From positions 4,615,792-4,679,791 of the forward strand of contig NC_060965.1 of the NCBI RefSeq assembly GCF_910589235.1: a stretch of DNA of 64,000 bases. Reading direction: 5' to 3'. Below the pieces are notes generated by a model, which had not been told where the DNA came from, did no database searches, and was given only the letters and a program-made list of their open reading frames with translations. This DNA is from Vespa crabro. Its lineage: Eukaryota > Arthropoda > Insecta > Hymenoptera > Vespidae. Positions within the stretch are counted from its first letter, which is position 1, and the number at the start of each line of letters is the position of its first letter. The translations under genes were made by a program, and so were the position numbers. Shown one piece after another: positions 15,097 to 26,178 of the stretch.

Positions 15097-15335
15097 ACAA
15101 ATTCATTGGTTCTATTACACATTGTAGGCCATCGAGGAAATCGACATTAGTGACAAAGCAGTTGCAGCAGCGGTTAACGAAGCCATTGAATGCAACACGA
15201 ACGTAAGCTTTATCAACATGAATATGTAATAGTAATTATCGAACGAATACTAATCGAATTTCTTTTCTTTTTTTTTTTCTTTCATTTCAGGAAATAATTG
15301 CCGACGCGCATCACCAAAACAACATGAACGAATAA
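6951..15335 (+). CDS. Unrecognised acidic, low-complexity protein gene, spliced isoform
   Basis: I do not recognise this gene. Exon 1 (6951-7073, 41 codons, good ATG context) encodes a basic, amphipathic start MDSALKLGRSMGNGVYRAAG followed by a short hydrophobic stretch, LAAFPFFGI. It ends on a GT donor. The next exon opens at 9905 after TTTTAG. Downstream exons 14392-14571, 15128-15202 and 15291-15335 (stop TAA) are bounded by clean acceptors and donors. Every junction is phase 0, so exons can be skipped freely. To reach 14392, the 9905 exon must be left through an internal donor. The best in-phase candidates are after 10267 (GAG|gtcagt) and after 11278 (GAG|gtaaaa). Using 10267 gives about 261 residues. 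The encoded protein is rich in Glu, Pro, Thr, Ser and Val and predicted disordered. Function is unknown; the hydrophobic N-terminal patch hints at membrane association. Confidence 0.6.
8005..8012 (+). promoter_or_regulatory. TATA-box-like element inside intron 1
   Basis: TATAAAAG, a full consensus TATA box, sits in an island of ordinary complexity (about 7900-8140), roughly 1.9 kb before the 9905 exon. It could drive an alternative transcript that skips the 6951 exon. No initiating ATG in frame with 9905 is evident, so this is tentative. Confidence 0.3.
9366..9480. repeat. (TC)n grading into (TATC)n
   Basis: A TC tract changes progressively to TATCTC and TATC units within 115 bp, typical of microsatellite decay and slippage. 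Confidence 0.9.
9905..12370 (+). CDS. Large 3' exon of the same gene, long isoform ending at TGA
   Basis: This exon starts after the acceptor at 9903-9904 in phase 0 and stays open for 821 codons to TGA at 12368-12370. With exon 1 it makes a protein of about 862 residues. The first ATG inside it is not needed, because the frame is entered by splicing. Content: a Thr/Ala tract from (ACG/GCG)n near 10050-10140, a Lys/Glu stretch, long acidic Val/Ile/Glu-rich repeats (about 10560-11520), two polyproline runs (about 11610-11630 and 11825-11885), then a Ser-rich tail ending near NMRHNLLA. No catalytic domain is visible. The overall look is of a disordered scaffold or anchoring protein. It is a real exon because codon use is coherent, both polyproline and acidic parts share one frame, and phase agrees with exon 1. 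Confidence 0.6.
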   Translation, partial: GGEDGEHAANSSAEDKSAVSSPSENETSSTPLTSAVEATEESGAASATTTTTTTTTTASTAAAATTPETAAPTTATTTPPATSPVAEEKKEEPTPSAPTPVPLEDKKEEVEKVEAEKKVVEVSPDGGQSLADSIKVSVFRVQPVDTPSIIERKTSEDLPSQLPSSPPPTPIEPSPLQQAQQAAATAVTVTALAKALELPVEPVVDKDVTTEVNSTLPTILHQDPLEDVPELSLSARVSNNDPLEQSSPILSNLESTTIEKIIIPVDVDSALLLTKDEPVGIVNKTDETVPILTEPDKTNFYSKLETVKTDSKMLENEATNVEDISKCTSDNIIEDIKTTEKLETNVTKVETTQENVEIVSNIEKVPDEQAPDEQANKFIEDAKEVIIETPSCKEDIIKEDNKIIILDDVEDSNPSNVISNPEGTCNEHIIVEAKPAVVIPCEEVEEEVAEIIEEMVAEVKTTDSVEVIEPNEEKIEAEPILSDTTLPVKDLLVEEMNKLDVSSIPEDVNMELVDQSITEKITVVEKLADEKKDIIEIAKVNSCSVSLPISETKESLDALLIPEQPHLLPPPPPPPSSLTSTTITEVASNEQLNEVQANESLKDLTNANELFLSSQKDTIVTTNVPTERQSPSHTTITRITTPPPSPPSSSPTPPPPPPPSSISTKEEDTSCRLQSESSEFPLPPPNELTTKSPPSSPRCNVSQMSSNITEIVQSSITSPNPSPSNRSSTSIVSSTTTATNDCSQTLLHDDQTDRDLKTESVSQSLNSYNDSEVELKERLAQSLAETENQKETLSCRSLNDDVSTAFQENHQVTNMRHNLLA
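12371..14391 (+). other. 3' untranslated region of long isoform or intron of short isoform
   Basis: Lies between the large exon and the exon at 14392. Mostly unique sequence to about 13370, then (AT)n tracts and T-runs. A 168-codon open frame at 12548-13054 has no coding character (Ser/Leu/Tyr/Ile mix), so I read this as untranslated. Confidence 0.6.
15025..15093. repeat. (TTA)n repeat in intron
   Basis: About 20 TTA units just before the exon at 15128. Confidence 0.9.
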
Positions 15336-16479
15336 ACGCCATTAACCGAATTTTATCTTGGGAAGAAGAAAATTCTTTTCTCTCGTTAAAACCAAAAAAA
15401 TATATTATATAGATATGTATATTTGGACCATTCCTGCAAACTAAACCAGAAAATAACGTTCTTTCGTTACGAGCAACAACACAAAAAATAAAAGATAAAG
15501 CAAGAAATAAATAAATAAATAAATAAATAAATAAACAAGATAAAGAAAATAAAAAAGGGAAAGATGAAAGAAACAAGGGAAGAAAGAAAGAAAGGAAGGA
15601 AGGAAGGACAGATAGGCAGAAAGAAAGAAAGGGAATGGCGATGTTACCGCAATATCGCGAAAATAAGAAGAAGAAGAAGAAAAGAGATGAGCATTATAGA
15701 CTTTAAATAGTAGGCCTATTAATTATTATGATGAAAACAAAAGCCGGCAGGGTGATGAATAAAAAAAAAAAAAGAAAAAAAAAATAAAAGATACAAAAGG
15801 AAAAATTCATCGCAAAAGAAGGGACTAAAATGATTGCATTATTTAAAGGAAGAAAGCGAGGGTCGCTAAAAAGGGTATATAATAAGGGAAAGAGTAAGTG
15901 AACGAAAACGATGATTTTGAAAAATAAATTAAAATAAACTAAAGAAAACAAAAAAGAACACAACAACCACTACCACCACCACCACCACCACCACCACCAC
16001 CCACCACCCCAAAAACCCATGTATACGCGTTTGTGCGCAGATTATGAGATTCTTCTTAAAAATAAGAGATTCAAAATAAAAATAAGAGGAAGACGAAACA
16101 GTAGTAACAACAACAACAAGGAAAATATTAATAATTAAAATTAAAATCGCATCTATCTCGTTCAGCGCGTATCTCAGTCGCTCGTAACCGAAGGATCATT
16201 GAATTCATTTTTACCACGGGCCGAGCCCAGCCGCAGGTGGTTAATAATGATTGGCCTTCCTGTGTAGGAATTTAAACAAGAATAGTAACAACAACAACAA
16301 CAAAAACAACAAAAGAAATGGTTATTATCATTAAAGAGAAATAACAAAAAATAAAAAAAGAATAATGCGCATGTAAGCGAACGAAAATCAATCTTTCAAA
16401 GATCACCGTCATCTGTCATCGTCATCTATCAAGGTCTTCATTATCATCATCTTCATATTCATATTCATCATCATAATCA

Positions 16480-16511
<32 letters not shown>

Positions 16512-16529
16512 ATTTTCATTGTCATTGTC

Positions 16530-16561
<32 letters not shown>

Positions 16562-17018
16562 CATTATCATTTACCATTATCGTCACTGTCGTCGTTATCG
16601 ATAGACAAATATCTTTATCGTTTAGCGTATTTGTATCCGGTTGGTAATACTCAAAAATGGCTGGTGCCCTCCCGTGTAAACATTAATATTAACATTATTA
16701 TATTTCTATGAGAGAAAACGAGTATGAGATCATGAATGGAAGGATGAATAGACGAGAAAAAGTAAGGAGACTGATAGAAAAAGAGAAAGACGAGAGAAGA
16801 GAGGCCCTAGGGAGTGTGCGTGTAAGATTAAAAAAAAAAAAAAAGGGTCGAAAGTAAGAATTGTTTAGTAGTGTGTGCGTGTGTCGCGGAACGAAAGAGT
16901 GCGCGAAAGAGATCGATGCTCTAATAATTAAAAAAAAAAAAAAAATAAAAAATAAAAAAAAATACAAAAAGAAAGAAAGAATTACAAATACAAGGAAGGA
17001 ACGTGGAAAAAAAATAAA

Positions 17019-17058
<40 letters not shown>

Positions 17059-17919
17059 GTGTACGATTTTACTTTCATTATTAATTATACGACGACGAAG
17101 GAAAACAAAAAGACCGCTACAGGCTCTAATAAAACACTTGGCAAAAGAAATGAATAATAATAATAATAATAATAATAATATTAATAATAACAATAATAAT
17201 AATAATAATAATAATAACTAAGAAGAGAAAAGATAGCAATGAGACAGAAAGAAAGGAGAAATGGTTTGGATGAGCCAAAAGTTGTCGAAGCGCAAATACG
17301 CAAAAACAAACAGCACGAGTGATTTAAACGAAAATAAAAATATATGAAAAGAAAAAAAAGGGGGAGGAAAAAGGAGGAAGAAAAAAAAAGAAAAAAGCTC
17401 GTATCGCGAGAGAAAATAATTTCTCTTAAGAGGGAGGACAGTCGATATACATATATATATAAAAAGATCTTTTTTTATTTTATTATTATTTTATTTTATT
17501 TTGCTCGTGTTTCCTTTCACGGACCTCTTGATTTTTCTTTTCTTTTTTTTTTCTTTTCTTTTCTTTTCTTTTTAAATTTCGGTCTTTGGTTTTTCCTTTA
17601 AATATATTTGTACGATCAAGAATTGTTTTTTTTGTTTGTTTTTTTTTTTTTTTTGTTTTTTTGTTTTTTCTTCTTTTTTATGTTATATAACGAGGAACTA
17701 TACACTTCTATTATATACATTTTTATGATGTTTGGATAAGCGCAGAATGAAAAACACACGACTACTCTTGTATTTTACGCATATATAAATGGAAGAAAAA
17801 AAAAACAATGAAATATACAAAACTAAACACATTTACCAAGAGAACATTTTTACACGCACATGAGTACGATGATACTTTCGTACTTTACCATCCATCACCC
17901 CACAACCATTCACCATTCA

Positions 17920-18059
17920 CCGCCGCCACCGCCACCGCCACCGCCACCGCCACAACCACCACCACAACCACCACCGCCACCACTACCACTATCACCACCA
18001 CTACCATCACCACCATCATCATCATCATCACCATTACCACTACGAATACACAAACTTTT

Positions 18060-18094
<35 letters not shown>
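17920..18094. repeat. (CCG/CCA)n block followed by poly-A
   Basis: A CCGCCA/CCACCG imperfect repeat of roughly 110 bp is followed by a 31-bp run of A. It is open in several frames, giving poly-Pro, poly-Thr or poly-Val shadows that I do not treat as genes. Confidence 0.9.
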
Positions 18095-18095
<1 letters not shown>

Positions 18096-19617
18096 AAGAA
18101 ACGTTATACAATAAAGTCGAAACACAGTGTAAGTGATATTTAATCTAGACGTATAGGAAAAAATACGTTCGTGTAATAAATACAAAAAAAAAAAAAACGA
18201 AAAAAAAAAAAGAAGAAAACGGAAGGGAAAAAAAAATTCGGTGTTTGTTCGATAAATGATATTTCTCTTTTTAAATGAGAAAAAGAATTTACGACATGAA
18301 GCCTATCTCTCGTAATTTTTATGATAATCATTAAAAGTATCGTCATCGCCTAATTACAATAAACAAGACACAAGCGTGCACAATTTTACCGCCCCGAAAT
18401 ATATTAGGATGGGAAAAAAAAACAAAAGAAGAAATAAAAAAGAAATGTGAGAAGGACAAAAAAAAAAGAAAAGAAAAGAAAAGAATAAGAGGAACGGTAC
18501 CTTTTTCAAGTTTTTCATACAATATTTCTACGTTTATACGGATCTCCCAGAAGTAAAAGAAAAGAAAAGAAAAGAAAGAAAAAAAAAAAAAGTAATTTAC
18601 ATGCGAAAGCTTTTTTTATTAAGACAGTAGCGTGTAGACCATTTAAAGCTAATCGAACAAAAATAAAAGAAAAGATAAAAAGAAAGAAAAAGTGCATATA
18701 CCATGTATATTATGCCTCTCGATCAGAATATTTCCAAGTGTTAGAAAAGTTGGTATTGATTTTTGAACAGTATAATTAATGAATAAGAAATAAAGAACGA
18801 GAGAAGTTTAGGGGAGGGGGAAGGGGGAAGGGGGGGGTTGTAGGGAGAGAAAGACTAGGGGTAGTAGATGGAAGAAGCAAGAATAATATTAGAGATTGAG
18901 GAAGAGGTGGAATAGGAGCAGAAAAAGGAGGATGAAGAGGAGGAGAAGGAGAAAGAGTAGGAGAAGGAGGAGGTGGCAAGAAGTTAAAATTAAAAGTTGT
19001 ATAGTAAACCTTATTCGTATGGAATTTCATCAAAATAGTATTGTCCATAATGATATTTACAACGAAATTGAGCCGGTTTTCTCAACGGAACAAATTTCGG
19101 CAACGAGAGAGAGTATTAGCATTTTCATTTGAAATTCTTTAAACGTGACTAATAATCTGTGTCTCAGCGTAACAACAAAATGGATTGTTAAAATAGATTT
19201 GGAGCGTCTTCCGGCACATCGAGTCGACTCGTTAATGTAAGAGAGGAGAAAGATCTTTGCGTTTTTGAATACTATTAAAATAAAATTATATTAATATAAC
19301 ACTTTTTACACCGGAGACGCTTCAAAAACCACAAAACCTACAGTCTTCAGTATCTTCGATCAACAGTTATGATAGTAACTAAACTATTCTACATTTATCT
19401 ATAATCTAATAAACTGTGAAACAAGTGTACGATTATGTATATTTAATCATAAATCCCTTTGAACGTCCTTTCTTTTTATTTTTATTTTTTTCTTTTTCTT
19501 TCTTTTGTGCTTTCTTTTTCTTTTTCCTTACATTTGTGAGCCACATAAAAACCTTCAAAAGAATTCTCTAAAATATATATGTATATATATATATATTTTT
19601 TTTTTCAAACGTAATAA

Positions 19618-19623
19618 TTTTAT
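19618..19623 (-). terminator. Poly(A) signal for COMMD8
   Basis: AATAAA on the minus strand (TTTATT on plus) 24 bases beyond the COMMD8 stop codon; this implies a very short 3' untranslated region. Confidence 0.5.
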
Positions 19624-19646
19624 TGTACAAAACGCGAGAGAATACA

Positions 19647-20489
19647 TTATTGTATTATTGTTTCCATTGTAGTTATCAACGTATCTAATTCGTCCTTGTT
19701 CATTTCAACGTCAATGATACGTCGTGTTCCCTTTTCTTCAACAATAAAATCTAATTGAAGTAGAGGTTCTCGTAGCGATGCCATTTTACTCGTACCCATG
19801 ACTAGCTGTAATTTATAAAATTTCAATATACAATCTCTTTAATAATTAATTATATAAGAGATATAATAAAGGATTTTATTACTTTTAATCTCCAATCAAA
19901 GTCAACTAAAGTTTGTAATTTTTGTTTGGAGTGTTCCATTAATAAGGCATGCGTTAATTGTTCTTGTCTAACTTTTAGACAATTCAAGATATCTTTTTGA
20001 ATTAATTCGGGAAGATCGTGATACTCTGGAGGCATCTAAAAAAAAATAAATTAACTTCAGTAAAAAGAAAAAAAAAGGCAAAGAAAAACTTAAAATAATT
20101 ATTTAACGTAAAGCAAATGCCACAAGGATATAATGATAATTCGTTCCATAATAATTGACAGTGATGATTTTATACCTTTTCTTCCATCAAATATAAACAT
20201 GCTGGATTACGTAAAAGCATTATCATTAATTTATAAATATCTTCATATGCTTCTTTACTCCAATTCATACGATTCATGAACTTATGATAAGACGGTCCTG
20301 GATGTCCACAAATTTCATCTATGCATGCATGTAATAACTGCAAGCAAAATATTTATATGACAAATCAGTTCTACACATATTACATTTAATAAAATATATA
20401 TTAAATTAATAAAAACTACTAACTTCTTTCAACACATCACCCTTATCTTCATCGATTAAGTTGGAATATAAAGACTGAATCATGTCCAT
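19647..20489 (-). CDS. COMMD8: COMM domain-containing protein 8
   Basis: Four exons on the minus strand: 20424-20489, 20176-20337, 19883-20035 and 19647-19805. All junctions are phase 0, giving 179 residues, close to the usual COMMD8 length. The C-terminal COMM domain (about residues 118-178) contains DFDWRLKLVMGTSKMASLRE, a PLLQLDF strand and a VEMNKDELDTLI helix, matching the family's tryptophan and leucine-rich signature. The N-terminal alpha-helical domain carries LLHACIDEICGHPGPSYH, alignable to vertebrate COMMD8. The ATG chosen at 20489 begins MDMIQSLY; the methionine at codon 3 is the alternative. COMMD proteins form the Commander complex with CCDC22/CCDC93 and retriever, which recycles endosomal cargo; that role is taken from the family. 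Divergent from the PRELI-like gene. Confidence 0.9.
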
Positions 20490-22631
20490 CCTTAATCAAT
20501 ACTTTAGCATTTTGTAATATATTTGTGTCGTTTCATCTGAATCAATAAAAAAAAAAAATAATAATAATAAAACAAGTATAATAATATACAATAATATTAA
20601 AAATACATTTGTTTTACAATATAATATAAATTATCAATGGATAATAATTAATATTACCTTATGTTACAGATGAATCGTATTATGTGATAAATGATATTTT
20701 TTATAAATGCGTTTAAATAAATGAATACAATCACTTTGTTTCAACATTTGTTTATCACATTTAACAGATTGTCAATTGTAATTAATTCCGTTCGAAGGTT
20801 ATACATTCAGATATCGCAGGGAAGTCATTGAAACAAAAAATAATTTTATTAATGCCAGTTTGTAGCAGGCGCACCAACATATCTACCTGCGTGCCCACTG
20901 GCGGTAAAATTTTTATATTATATTGAACTATTTGAATTATCCAAGGAATATTTGTTAAATAAAATAAATTTCTTTTTCAAAATTGTATTTCAAATGTCAC
21001 GAGATATTACGAATATTGATTAACATAAACGATCGTACATTCTTTTTACGTTACAATTATAAAATATAATAAGAAAAACTTACGAAGTATAGGTTAAAAC
21101 GTAAAAAAGGAAGAAAAGAAAAAAAAAAAAGAACAAAAAAAACTACATCGTTAATATAACATATATATATATATAGTTTTATTTACTTATTAATTAATTT
21201 TCACTACTTAATTAATTTTTAAGTTAATTACTGAAAAAAATAAGAAAAAAGAAATGAAATTTTTATCGAGAATAGATGGCGCAGGTATCTCATTCACCTT
21301 CCTTTTCTTATGATAGAAAGAGAACTCGATGTTTCCCTTTTATTCGTTGTCTCCACTACATTGTCCGTTTAGTAAATCCATGCACTACTGTGTACAGTCA
21401 TGCGACGTGAAAATGTTTATCATAGAATAAACAACATTTTATGGCTATTTATCCGAGTTTCTCGAATTTATCACGAATTTTCTTTTACGGTAAGTTTTCA
21501 ATGTAATATTTCTCACATGGCTTTCTCTGAAAGAATTTTTTTATTCATTTAATTACACTTATAATACTTTGATGGATCATCGAAAGAATATTTCTACTTT
21601 ATGGCTTCGAATCGATTTATTTGTATATATATCGTTTCTCCAATTGTACAGAAATTTATTGTAATAGTATATAATGAACTTTTGTCGCTCGTTATATTCA
21701 ATATTTATATATTTTATTATGCAAGTATTTTTCGTACATTAAATAGCGTTAAGATTATATAATTCTTCTATTATATTTGTCGTTTGACCTCCTTTTTTAT
21801 TATCTCACTATCAAGTTTGTTGAAATATATAGTCAAAATGTAGGTCAACTGTTGTTTTTTTTTTTTTTTTTTTTATACTCTATTTCATTTCAAACATTTG
21901 TTAATTACAACGTGAATTGAATGCGAATTCAACATTCATTTTGTCATAAGCATATGTATGTTTATGACAAAACAAATTTAAAAAATTTATTTTGACTATT
22001 TTACTATTTCAATTTTTTTTTGCTATACATAAATTTTGATTCAATTAATACTTTTTGTTGAACAGAAACTTTTAAAATGTATTTAATTAAGAATATTTTC
22101 AATCCGATTATTATCTTTTATCATTTATCGATATTTGTAAACAATTTTTTTTAAAGAAATACTTACGAACCTTTATCAGGATTTTTCATTAGTTCGATTT
22201 TTTTCTTTCGTACTAGTGCCAAAGAAGAAATTGAAACCGTCGTACGTGACTTAGATCATGTAGTTCTTTCGAAAACATTTTTCGTAATGTATTTCATAAA
22301 ATCAATATCATAGTATGTGAGTATATCGATAATGAAATTGTTATGTGTACGATATTCGTAATATAAACATTTTTATAAATATATGAATATATATTTTTTA
22401 TAAATATTACTATACTTTGGTTGAATTATTTATATATTCTATTATTTATTTATGTGTATGTGTAATTAAATATATATATTATGTTGCATTTTTTTTCAGA
22501 TAATAAAGAACCATCCAGTTATTTAATAAAAACGTGAAAGAGCATCAAACATTTATTAATAAAATATTTCAAGAAAACTTAGAAAGACAGTTGATCATAG
22601 TATAGTTCGTTTGGTTTCATTTGTCATTATA
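20490..22631. other. Shared upstream region of COMMD8 and PRELI-like gene
   Basis: Non-coding, about 2.1 kb between divergent start codons. A likely 5' untranslated exon of the PRELI-like gene ends near 21490 at ACG|gtaagt, followed by an intron of about 1 kb. A TAGATGGCGCA element is at 21273-21283. Confidence 0.55.
21273..21283 (+). promoter_or_regulatory. TAGATGGCGCA element (CTCF-core-like)
   Basis: TAGATGGCGCA matches the core of the CTCF motif (AGATGGCGC). It lies about 200 bp upstream of the putative 5' untranslated exon of the PRELI-like gene. The same 11-mer occurs in the NSMCE2/NTH1 promoter on the other strand. Confidence 0.35.
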
Positions 22632-23566
22632 ATGGTTAAGTATTTTGAAGACAATACAACCTTTTACTTTAATTGGAAACAAGTTGTACAAGGATTTTGG
22701 GTCAAATATCCTAATCCCCACAGGTATTAAACATATTAAAAATAATTTTTGTTTTAACATGTTGTTATTTATTTATGGACTTTGTACACAATGTCACTTT
22801 TTTTAATTATGTTAACAGCTCGCATGTCTTGTCGGAAGATACTATATCTAGAGAAGTTAAGGATGGCAAGCTTTATTCTAAACGTCTCTTGACAAAAACA
22901 AATGGAGTACCAAAATGGGGTGAAATGTTAATTAAAAAGAAATCTGTTAAAATTGTAGAGGAAAGCATATTGGATCCTGAGGCAAGGACATTGACAACGT
23001 ATTCAAGAAACTTCACCTATAACAAAGCAATGGTAGTAATTGCAAACAGGATACACTATATTACAGAGAAATCATTGTCGCTCTTCAAATATCATATAAC
23101 ATAATCTTAACGTATTACTACTTAGAGCGTTATCGAGAAAGTTGTTTATCGAGTTTCCGATGAAAATCCTTCATGGACTACAGTACACAGATCAGCATGG
23201 ATATGGAGTTGTGTGCTTGGATTTAGTAAAGCAATTGAAGCATTTGGCCAAGATAGATTAAGAAAGAACTATATTAAAATGTCATTAGGTTTCAATCATG
23301 TTCTTGGACGTATGTTTCCACAAACAGCACAATTAGCAACTTCTCATAGCAGTTGTCAGGTAAACGTATCAAATAGGAACACTGTCTGTAAATTTTCATA
23401 CTTTTTAATTTTTAATATCAATTTATAGCCCGACGATTTAACAGCTAGTAAATCAATTCTGGCAGAAGGTTTACAACATTCTTTAAAAGACAAAGCAGAA
23501 CAAGTAAAAGATGCTGCTAAAAAGGCCACAGATTTAGCGAAGCAAAAGACTGGTCAATTTATGTAA
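22632..23566 (+). CDS. PRELID1: PRELI-like mitochondrial lipid-transfer protein
   Basis: Four exons: 22632-22723, 22819-23032, 23126-23359 and 23429-23566. Phases close and give 225 residues, near the usual size for PRELID1. The PRELI/MSF1 domain spans about residues 1-170. Recognisable pieces are the start MVKYFED, FWVKYPNPHSSHVLSEDTI, RLLTKTNGVPKWGE, the LDPEARTLTTYSRN strand and WTTVHRSAWIWSCVLGFSKA. The C-terminal 45 residues are Lys/Ala-rich and helical, as in PRELID1. Family knowledge: with TRIAP1 it moves phosphatidic acid across the mitochondrial intermembrane space for cardiolipin synthesis. Exons 2 and 3 are joined by a 93-bp intron; the frame read through that intron meets a stop, which confirms the splice. 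The sequence fits PRELID1 better than PRELID2/3 (slowmo). Confidence 0.92.
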
Positions 23567-24587
23567 TATATTGAGAAGAATCAGATTAATTAAATGTTAT
23601 TAAACCATTAACTATCAAGTACTATGCCAAGTGAAGAAATTAAATGAAACTCAAAACAATAGTAAAGAAAAAAGAATAAGATCATTTAAACTTTATTCTA
23701 ATCCGATTAAAAAATTTAAGATATATTGAATCTAACATTTAATATTACGATTTCGCATATATATTTTTTCTTTAATATATAATATTTCTCTTTCGATATT
23801 ATACATAAAAAAAAATTGATTAATTGTATATAATGGATACTTTTGTTTTATAAAACATAGTTAATTGTATTTCAAAAAACTACCATTCCTCTAACTGCCA
23901 GAGTCCAGAATATACATACAGAATAGGAATATCCTGTTGTTACTCAATATTGAATCATTTAAAATTTATTACATATGTAATTTTAGTATAAAAAACACTC
24001 TTTTTAGGTACGATCAACGTACGTACGTGACTTATACATTACCACTTGTCTAAAATAGAATGTGCGAGTTTAAGCATTATAAAAAATAAGTCATGTTTAT
24101 CTTGGTGATCCTACTGAATTATATAAAATTATCAAGACTTTTATGGGTGCGAAGTAAAACTCGGTTTGATTTGTTGTTCATCTGACAAAAATCTAAATCT
24201 AAAAATAGCATAAAATATTAATCGAAATATTTTTTAGGATTATTTAAACGAAATTATTTTATTTAATGGCACTCTATGACTTAATAATACAATACATACA
24301 TATATGCATATATTTATGTGAAATGCATTTTTACGTTCACTAATATATTTTATAATGTCGATTATAATTCTTTTCCTTTACGGAATTACAATTTTTCCTC
24401 AATTCTGAAAATAAGAAATACAATCATACTGTTGAAATATGAAGTTATAAAAACTGTATATATAAAAGATTTATATAAGTTGTGACTTGATACATTGTAA
24501 GCAGAATGCCGATAGAAAATAGATACTTGTATAAAATTAGTTATCAAAATATTACATAATAGAATTTGCGTCCTTATTGCTTTAAAG

Positions 24588-24589
<2 letters not shown>

Positions 24590-24656
<67 letters not shown>

Positions 24657-24716
24657 ATATACATAATATATATTATATATATATTATATATTATATATGT
24701 ATATATATATATATAT
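24590..24716. repeat. Long (AT)n tract with decayed flank
   Basis: About 58 bp of pure AT followed by interrupted TATA/ATATAT sequence. A similar compound AT/GT tract lies at 25007-25135. Confidence 0.95.
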
Positions 24717-25001
24717 CACAACTGTATTATATTACAAGAATATATTTACTGTTTGTATGCTTAGTAATGTATCATATAAAATATTATAACATATAGGTAG
24801 TTATTAAAATATATGTTAAATACATGCAAGTTTTTTGTTATTTTTGTTACTTTCATACCAAAAGATAGAAGGATAGTAAATCACGTTAATTCACATTATT
24901 TCCTCAATAGTAAAATTCCAAAAATCCATGATACATAATGTGTTGTAATAAAAAAATTAATTATTATTTCATTTAAATCAGAAAATATAACAAGTACGTA
25001 C

Positions 25002-25057
<56 letters not shown>

Positions 25058-25204
25058 ATATATACGTGTATATATATGTGTGAGTATATATATGTGTGTA
25101 TATATATTTGTATATATATATACACATATATAGTATATAGTTTTATAATGGAACATAATAGGAAAAAGAAATAAAAAAGAAATCGTTTCAATTTAATTTC
25201 AAAT

Positions 25205-25246
<42 letters not shown>

Positions 25247-26060
25247 TGCATATATAGATAAACGAATATCAAACAAAATCTTTGAGGTTATTAATCAACA
25301 ATTTCTGATTAGATAATAATATATTTAAAGAATTTTCTTAAAAGAAAGCTATTAAATCTATCCAATTAATATTAGGAAAATGAAATATTCATTGATTCAT
25401 TAAAAGGAAAATCAATGAATAATATTAACATGATTCATTGTCAATACGCTTATCAAAGTCTGATATTTGCGAAATGAATATCGTATTGGAAATAACGACG
25501 AATGTTTTTTTATCAATTTTTTTTTTCTCTCTTTTCTCTTTTTTTTTTAGATTAATTTATTTCTCTTTTCATTTTTATCATTCCACTAGCACCGAACCTG
25601 ATTTTCTGGTTGACCTTGTCCTCACCAAATATGGATTCCCGATTAATGAAATAATATCCTTGAATCATTATATAGCGACTTACATCGTTTACTGACGAAG
25701 AAGAAATCAGTTCGATAAATAATGAATTTTCCCATGAGATCAATTATAAAAACTTTGGTTTATTCTTTCCTTTCATTTTTTTACAATCTATTCTCAAATT
25801 CCAAGGGGAGTTAGTGGGGAGAGAATGAATAATATAATACATTTTATTTAATAAAAAAACAAAGAAAAGAAAAAAGATGTTATATGCATGGCATTGTTAT
25901 TGTTATTATTGTATGTATTGACGCACAAAAAGAAATTCATCTCGCGAAATATGTGAAAGAGGGAAAATCCAACTCTTATTTATTAAAATGCGTGTTAGTA
26001 TGAGAATTTCTTGGATAGGAATAATTATTTCCGAGTTGTCGTCGATCAGTCAGATCACAG

Positions 26061-26068
26061 TATAAAAG
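26061..26068 (+). promoter_or_regulatory. TATA box of the Kazal-type gene
   Basis: TATAAAAG is followed about 30 bp later by an ACAGTCG initiator-like sequence (around 26092) and then by the ATG at 26179. The spacing is right for a TATA-driven gene, as is common for inducible or tissue-specific secreted products. Confidence 0.6.
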
Positions 26069-26178
26069 TGAAGACTCCAGATCGACTTCCTAACAGTCGA
26101 TCGTCGACATTACTTGAGAAACATACGATCGTATAACCATATTTTCGTATAAATTTATAATATATTCAAATTAACAGA

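Larger units (their letters stand above)
15336..19646. other. 3' flank of acidic gene and intergenic DNA before COMMD8
   Basis: No coding exon found. Rich in repeats: (ACC)n 15969-15999, (ATTATC)n about 16530-16571, (AAT)n 17021-17055 and about 17152-17217, a (CCG/CCA)n block about 17920-18033, a poly-A run 18064-18094 and purine-rich GGAGGA tracts about 18790-18980. A GC-richer unique segment at about 16150-16270 stands out. Part of this is probably the 3' untranslated region of the upstream gene. Confidence 0.6.
23567..26178. other. Intergenic region between PRELI-like and Kazal genes
   Basis: AT-rich, with large (AT)n tracts near 24590-24715, 25007-25135 and 25209-25244. A coherent-looking segment at 25550-25700 is open on both strands but lacks a start or partner exon, so it is left unassigned. 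The Kazal promoter is at the right end. Confidence 0.6.

Noticed and set aside
16698..17193. Overlapping frames rich in Phe, Ile or Tyr on both strands
   Set aside because: Generated by (AAT)n and poly-A/T runs.
17808..18185. Poly-Pro, poly-Val and poly-Gly frames
   Set aside because: All arise from one (CCG/CCA)n block and the adjoining poly-A.
18776..19132. Proline-rich minus frame and Arg/Lys-rich plus frame
   Set aside because: Purine-rich GGAGGA tract; no splice partner or conserved motif.
25438..25743. Open frames on both strands with ordinary composition
   Set aside because: No adjoining exon, promoter or family match that I can see; kept as unassigned intergenic sequence.
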